In this document: positions 15,751 through 16,328 of the stretch, piece after piece
Layout of the letters: every line of letters starts with the position of its first letter
Position numbering within the stretch: the stretch's first letter is position 1
Assembly: GCA_023393015.1 (NCBI GenBank)
Contig: JAEWMY010000039.1
Span: 1-16,328, forward strand
Direction: 5' to 3'
DNA from: Spirochaetota bacterium
GTDB taxonomy: Bacteria > Spirochaetota > Spirochaetia > Treponematales > Treponemataceae
Length of the DNA: 16,328 nucleotides
Made by a program: the position numbers and the translations under genes
The notes under the pieces: model-generated
The model's database searches: none
Told to the model about the DNA's origin: nothing
Seen by the model: only the letters and a program-made list of their open reading frames with translations

Positions 15751-16328
15751 TGCGGGCTCCTTTCCCTGTCAGCGCGTCGTGGAGACTGACTTGCGATATC
15801 GAGAACGTCGATCCCGGTGTCGACCGAGGTCGAGGTATAGCCAGTAGAGCAGAGCTCGAACAGGGACTTCACCGCCTGGTAGCCCATGAGAAAGGGATTT
15901 ACCACGAGCGTTCCCCTGACGATTCCCTTTTCGATGAAATGCTGGATCAGGGGATCGTTACCGAAGGCGACGACGTGGACGCGCCCGACTTGATTGAGAT
16001 CGATCAGGGCCTGCGTGCCGGCGAGGGTATCGTTGAGGTCGGTAAATAAAATCGTATTGACCTCAGGCTCGTTCCGAAGGAGCTGGTAGACGGTCTTTTC
16101 CGCGTCGCGGGGATTGAGATCCGTATGCAGGACCGATATCGGCCCCGACAGCCGGGAACCGAGCACGCCGTGAATGCCCATCTCGACGAGCTCGCGCTCG
16201 GCATAAATCGCGGGCGACTTGTCGCTGTAGATGATGGCGAGTTTCAGGTGCGACGAATCGACCCTGCTGATCAGGCTTCCCGCCTTCTTTCCGAAGTCGA
16301 AATTGTTCGTCCCCACGAAGGGCCATGG
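15747..16328 (-). CDS. Periplasmic sugar-binding-like protein, C-terminal part (5' end outside window)
   Basis: The last 193 residues of a type I periplasmic binding protein (Peripla_BP_4/RbsB fold) are present; the frame is open to the window edge. PFVGTNNFDFGKKAG at the start is the characteristic hinge segment where the chain enters the C-terminal lobe, so roughly the N-terminal lobe and signal sequence are missing. Further family features are LAIIYSD, TILFTDLNDTLAGTQALID, VVAFGNDP and the closing GTLVVNPFLMGYQAVKSLFEL. The tail is polar (SPRRADRERSPQ). A GTG at 16316 lies within the conserved hinge and is not the true start. Position immediately upstream of the kinase, with GTGA overlap, suggests a ligand-sensing partner rather than a transporter receptor. 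The ligand is not evident. Confidence 0.88.
   Translation of the reverse strand, partial: PWPFVGTNNFDFGKKAGSLISRVDSSHLKLAIIYSDKSPAIYAERELVEMGIHGVLGSRLSGPISVLHTDLNPRDAEKTVYQLLRNEPEVNTILFTDLNDTLAGTQALIDLNQVGRVHVVAFGNDPLIQHFIEKGIVRGTLVVNPFLMGYQAVKSLFELCSTGYTSTSVDTGIDVLDIASQSPRRADRERSPQ

Noticed and set aside
1..16328. tRNA or rRNA genes, CRISPR arrays, insertion sequences, phage or conjugation genes
   Set aside because: No transposase or integrase motifs, repeated spacers, terminal repeats or RNA-gene signatures were seen; the window is almost fully accounted for by operon genes.

Overview
The window is GC-rich and densely coded, and every gene I can support lies on the minus strand. It holds two transcription blocks plus the start of a third gene, with no RNA genes, insertion sequences, phage genes or CRISPR arrays. 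Long plus-strand reading frames are antisense shadows of the GC-rich genes. The mix of YesM/YesN-type signalling, periplasmic and lipoprotein sugar-binding proteins, and a binding protein whose mature end begins with a Gly run suggests a free-living or gut spirochaete of moderate to high GC. That assignment is inference; nothing here fixes the taxon.

Read in the direction of transcription (high to low coordinates), the first block is a sugar-sensing and sugar-uptake cassette (16328 to 7648). It starts with the C-terminal part of a periplasmic sugar-binding-like protein. A YesM/LytS-type histidine kinase, a YesN-type response regulator (receiver plus AraC output) and a XylF-like putative lipoprotein follow, each overlapping the next by 4 to 20 nt. 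After a 144-nt gap come a ChvE-like binding protein, a double-domain sugar ATPase (TTG start) and a permease, i.e. a ChvE-MmsA-MmsB (GguA/GguB) multiple-monosaccharide importer. A strong hairpin with a short T run sits between the binding-protein and ATPase genes. A textbook rho-independent terminator closes the block. The likely logic is that extracytoplasmic sugar binding is relayed to the kinase and regulator, which control the adjacent importer.

The second block is a complete tryptophan operon, trpE-trpGD-trpCF-trpB-trpA (7622 to 848), with both bifunctional fusions known from enteric bacteria. Three junctions overlap and the fourth leaves a 19-nt gap. Its promoter (TTGACA, 17 bp, TATCCT) carries two related 18-bp palindromes exactly 42 bp apart, one over the -35 box and one at the predicted start site. 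This looks like a dual-operator repression site. The leader is only about 40 nt, too short for a classical attenuator.

The third element, downstream of trpA behind its own candidate promoter, is the 5' part of a membrane PAS-sensor histidine kinase that runs off the window at position 1. The transcribed gaps are all under 180 nt and their contents are listed as features.
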